This document shows positions 6,400 through 8,480 of a stretch of 8,480 nucleotides of DNA, one piece after another. Under the pieces are notes generated by a model that saw only the letters and a list, made by a program, of their open reading frames with translations, did not search any database and was not told where the DNA came from. The first letter of the stretch is position 1. Each line of letters begins with the position of its first letter. A program made the position numbers and the translations under genes. The DNA comes from Planctomycetaceae bacterium (GTDB lineage: Bacteria > Planctomycetota > Planctomycetia > Pirellulales > Pirellulaceae): the NCBI GenBank assembly GCA_002708345.1, contig PANG01000086.1, forward strand, positions 1 to 8,480, given 5' to 3'.

Positions 6400-7128
6400 T
6401 CAGGCAAGCACGTGATCGACGAAACGACGGATCAACTGATCTGCCTCGGGTGTGTCCCTGACGGTTTCGATAAACTCATCGACGGGAACCCCCGCGATCG
6501 TCTCCACGTAATGTGGATAGGTCCGGCAACGCTCCAGGAAATCGTTCCGCCTCAGCTCGGGATGGAACTGCGTGCAGTAGATCGGTCGATCGCTGAAGCA
6601 GAATGCCTCGTTTTCCACCTGCTCGCTGGAAGCAAGCAGCACGGCACCCTCTGGAAGGGAGGTGACGATATCCTGGTGTCCCAGCTGGGCCAGCAGCGGA
6701 GTCCCACAGTCCCCGAAAACCGGGTCTCGCCTCGCCTCTTCTGTCAGCGTGAGTGGAAGCGTCCCGAGTTCGGCCCGCAAAGGGTCGGTGACGACAGTCC
6801 CTCCGAGGGCACGGGCAATGATCTGGAATCCCCAGCAGGATCCGAAAGTCGGAATCCGGCGATCCGAGAGTCCATGCATCATCTCCAGCACGTACTCCAC
6901 CCAGTCCTCCTCGCCAGCAATCGAGTATTCTCCACTGCCACCGATCAGGACCAGGTCGAAAGCGGCTACCTGGTCCAGCGAGGGGCGGTCTCTTAGCAGA
7001 TCCAGGGCGGTAAGATCTGTCTCGTCACAGCCGAGCGCATGGGCGAAACAGTCGATTTCCTGGAGTCGCATGGGATCCTCCAGGAGTCGGCCCTGGAGCA
7101 GGAGGTATCGTGGCGACCTGGATGACAT
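6400..7128 (-). CDS. class I glutamine amidotransferase-like protein
   Basis: The 242-residue product has the class I glutamine amidotransferase (GATase1) fold. Class I GATases hydrolyse glutamine and hand ammonia to a partner; stand-alone members can instead be gamma-glutamyl hydrolases. The nucleophile is Cys98 in FGSCWGFQ, and the rest of the triad is His189 and Glu191 in QFHPEL. An early LIGGSGEYS segment (62-70) and LGTLPLTLT (about 121-129) resemble GuaA-like free-standing amidotransferases. No synthetase domain is fused, so the acceptor is unknown. The ATG at 7128 overlaps the bioA stop by one base (TGATG) and has AGGAG eight bases upstream, inside the last bioA codons. GTG at 7131 is an equally placed alternative giving 243 residues. 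Translation is probably coupled to bioA, but a biotin-related role is not established. Fold and triad are clear; substrate is not. Confidence 0.85.
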   Translation of the reverse strand: MSSRSPRYLLLQGRLLEDPMRLQEIDCFAHALGCDETDLTALDLLRDRPSLDQVAAFDLVLIGGSGEYSIAGEEDWVEYVLEMMHGLSDRRIPTFGSCWGFQIIARALGGTVVTDPLRAELGTLPLTLTEEARRDPVFGDCGTPLLAQLGHQDIVTSLPEGAVLLASSEQVENEAFCFSDRPIYCTQFHPELRRNDFLERCRTYPHYVETIAGVPVDEFIETVRDTPEADQLIRRFVDHVLA

Positions 7129-8480
7129 CACCGGCTCTCCTGTTGTTCCGCCTGCTGGAGTTGAGATGCTAGTTGCTCGATACCCGCGGCCAGGGCATCG
7201 ACAAGCTGGCTAACCTGTTCACGATTTATCGACAGCGGTGGCATCACGACCAGGATATCACGCAGGGGGCGGAGCCAGACTCCCAGCTGCCTCGCATGCT
7301 GGCAGACAATCCCCCCGGACTGACCCGCCGTGGGAAGCGGTTTCCCCTCTGCCGTTTCCGCCACCAGTTCCACCGCGGCAATCATCCCACGTTGCCGAAC
7401 ATCCGCCACCAGGGGGTGTTGCCGAAGAGGCTGCAGGCAGTCTTCCAGGTGTTTGATCGTGGTAGCAAGCTGCTCGAGTGTCTGTTCCTCTTCAAAGATC
7501 TCGAGACTGGCCAACGCCGCTGCGGCGGCCAGTGGATTGCCTCCATAGGTGTGTCCATGAAAAAAGGTCCGTGATGGATCACCAAGAAACGCATCGAAGA
7601 TCTCGCTGCTGGCAAGAGTTGCCGCCATCGCCATGTATCCACCCGTTAATCCCTTGGCAAGGCAGAGCAGATCGGGAGAGACCTGTTCCTGCTGGCAGGC
7701 AAACATCGTCCCGGTGCGTCCGAAGCCGACAGCGACCTCGTCGGCAATCATCAGGACATTGTATTTGCTGGCCAGGCGCCGAACCCCGGCCAGGTAGCCG
7801 GGCGGGTGCATCACCATGCCCGCAGCTCCCTGGACCAGCGGCTCAATGATCACGGCAGCCGTCCGCTGGTGATGGTCTGCAAAAATCTGCTCCAGCTCGG
7901 CAAGGTAATGGTCGCAGGCGTCCTCGCATGAAACTCCTGGTGGCAGGTGGTAGCTGTCCGGGATACTGGTGTGAATCACCTCGAACAGCAAGGGTGCGAA
8001 CATCTGGTGGAAGCGGGCAACTCCCCCCACGCTCACGCTGCCGAGCGTGTCACCGTGGTAAGCTCGCCCGAGGGCGACAAACAGGTTTTTTTCTGGCTGG
8101 GGATGTTCGCACTGTCTCCAGTACTGGAAGGCCATTTTCAACGCCACCTCCACGCTGGAGGCACCGTCACTGGAAAAGAAGACGTGATTCAGACCGTCCG
8201 GGGCAATCTCTACCAGCCGGGCTGCCAGTCGGACCGTGGTCGGGTTGGAAACGCCCAGCGATGTCACGTGGGCAACCCGCTGGAGCTGCTCGATAATGGC
8301 GGCATTGATCTTCGGGTGGTTGTGCCCGTGGAGATTACACCACAGGCTGCTGACGCCATCCAGGTAGCGATTCCCATCGGTATCGATCAACTCGCAGCCA
8401 TCCGCCTGCTCGATGACGAAGGGCTGGTAATCTGCCATCTGGGTGAAAGCATGCCAGACCACCTGCCGATCAAGATCGCT
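7128..8480 (-). CDS. bioA: adenosylmethionine-8-amino-7-oxononanoate aminotransferase (partial, start beyond window)
   Basis: BioA makes 7,8-diaminopelargonic acid from 7-keto-8-aminopelargonic acid with PLP, the step before dethiobiotin in biotin synthesis. Counting from the GTG at 8462, visible signatures are WHAFTQM near the start, SSLWCNLHGHNHP, AYHGDT (135-139), Asp241 in ADEVAVGFGRTG, the PLP lysine Lys270 in CLAKGLTGGY, HGHTYGGNP, and Arg398 in WLRPL, matching the carboxylate-binding Arg391 of E. coli BioA. The frame stays open to the right edge with S-D-L-D-R-Q before that GTG, and DxxxxxWH is how family N termini read, so the true start is probably outside. FTQM and HGHTY resemble the B. 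subtilis enzyme, which uses lysine as amino donor, more than E. coli BioA. The downstream amidotransferase gene overlaps it. Confidence 0.9.
   Translation of the reverse strand, partial: SDLDRQVVWHAFTQMADYQPFVIEQADGCELIDTDGNRYLDGVSSLWCNLHGHNHPKINAAIIEQLQRVAHVTSLGVSNPTTVRLAARLVEIAPDGLNHVFFSSDGASSVEVALKMAFQYWRQCEHPQPEKNLFVALGRAYHGDTLGSVSVGGVARFHQMFAPLLFEVIHTSIPDSYHLPPGVSCEDACDHYLAELEQIFADHHQRTAAVIIEPLVQGAAGMVMHPPGYLAGVRRLASKYNVLMIADEVAVGFGRTGTMFACQQEQVSPDLLCLAKGLTGGYMAMAATLASSEIFDAFLGDPSRTFFHGHTYGGNPLAAAAALASLEIFEEEQTLEQLATTIKHLEDCLQPLRQHPLVADVRQRGMIAAVELVAETAEGKPLPTAGQSGGIVCQHARQLGVWLRPLRDILVVMPPLSINREQVSQLVDALAAGIEQLASQLQQAEQQESR

Noticed and set aside
6390..6405. Hairpin GCCTG-ccaggt-CAGGC between the convergent genes
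   Set aside because: The stem has only five pairs, overlaps the amidotransferase stop and lacks a T tract, so I do not call a terminator in the 15-base gap.

Overview
The window reads as a stretch of chromosome from a Gram-negative-type bacterium with moderately high GC, most likely a planctomycete or a close relative. That placement is inference. It rests on the very acidic helix-turn-helix protein with a C-terminal membrane anchor, the small secreted protein beside it, and the long coiled-coil ExbD-like proteins next to a TolQ/MotA-type channel, all of which resemble planctomycete proteins I recall. No rRNA, tRNA, CRISPR array, insertion sequence or phage gene is visible.

Left part (1-1857, minus strand): a 114-residue secreted or anchored protein of unknown function lies upstream of a 395-residue protein. 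The latter has an N-terminal MerR/excisionase-like DNA-binding domain, a long acidic disordered middle and a C-terminal transmembrane helix. The 209-base gap between the two genes carries an exact 10-base direct repeat and an inverted partial copy, possibly an operator. The far left edge, beyond the stop of the 395-residue gene, holds a G-quadruplex motif running into a strong hairpin.

Centre (2046-6384, plus strand): a QueD-type 6-carboxytetrahydropterin synthase is followed by a tightly packed three-gene unit, the most interesting part of the window. Gene A encodes a four-helix MotA/TolQ/ExbB-family channel subunit with a helical cytoplasmic tail of about 195 residues. Genes B and C both encode a single N-terminal membrane helix, a long coiled coil and ExbD-fold periplasmic domains. 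B carries two such domains in tandem, and C carries one split by an insertion of about 90 residues. C keeps the intramembrane Asp that carries protons in ExbD, TolR and MotB; B has Ala at the aligned place. I infer an ion-driven stator-like machine with a hetero-oligomeric, asymmetric ExbD-type core. Its target is unknown.

Right part (6400-8480, minus strand, convergent with the stator unit and only 15 bases from it): a biotin-synthesis aminotransferase gene (bioA, running off the right edge) overlaps a class I glutamine amidotransferase gene downstream of it. The BioA looks closer to the Bacillus subtilis type than to the E. coli type. The amidotransferase has a complete Cys-His-Glu triad but no assigned substrate.
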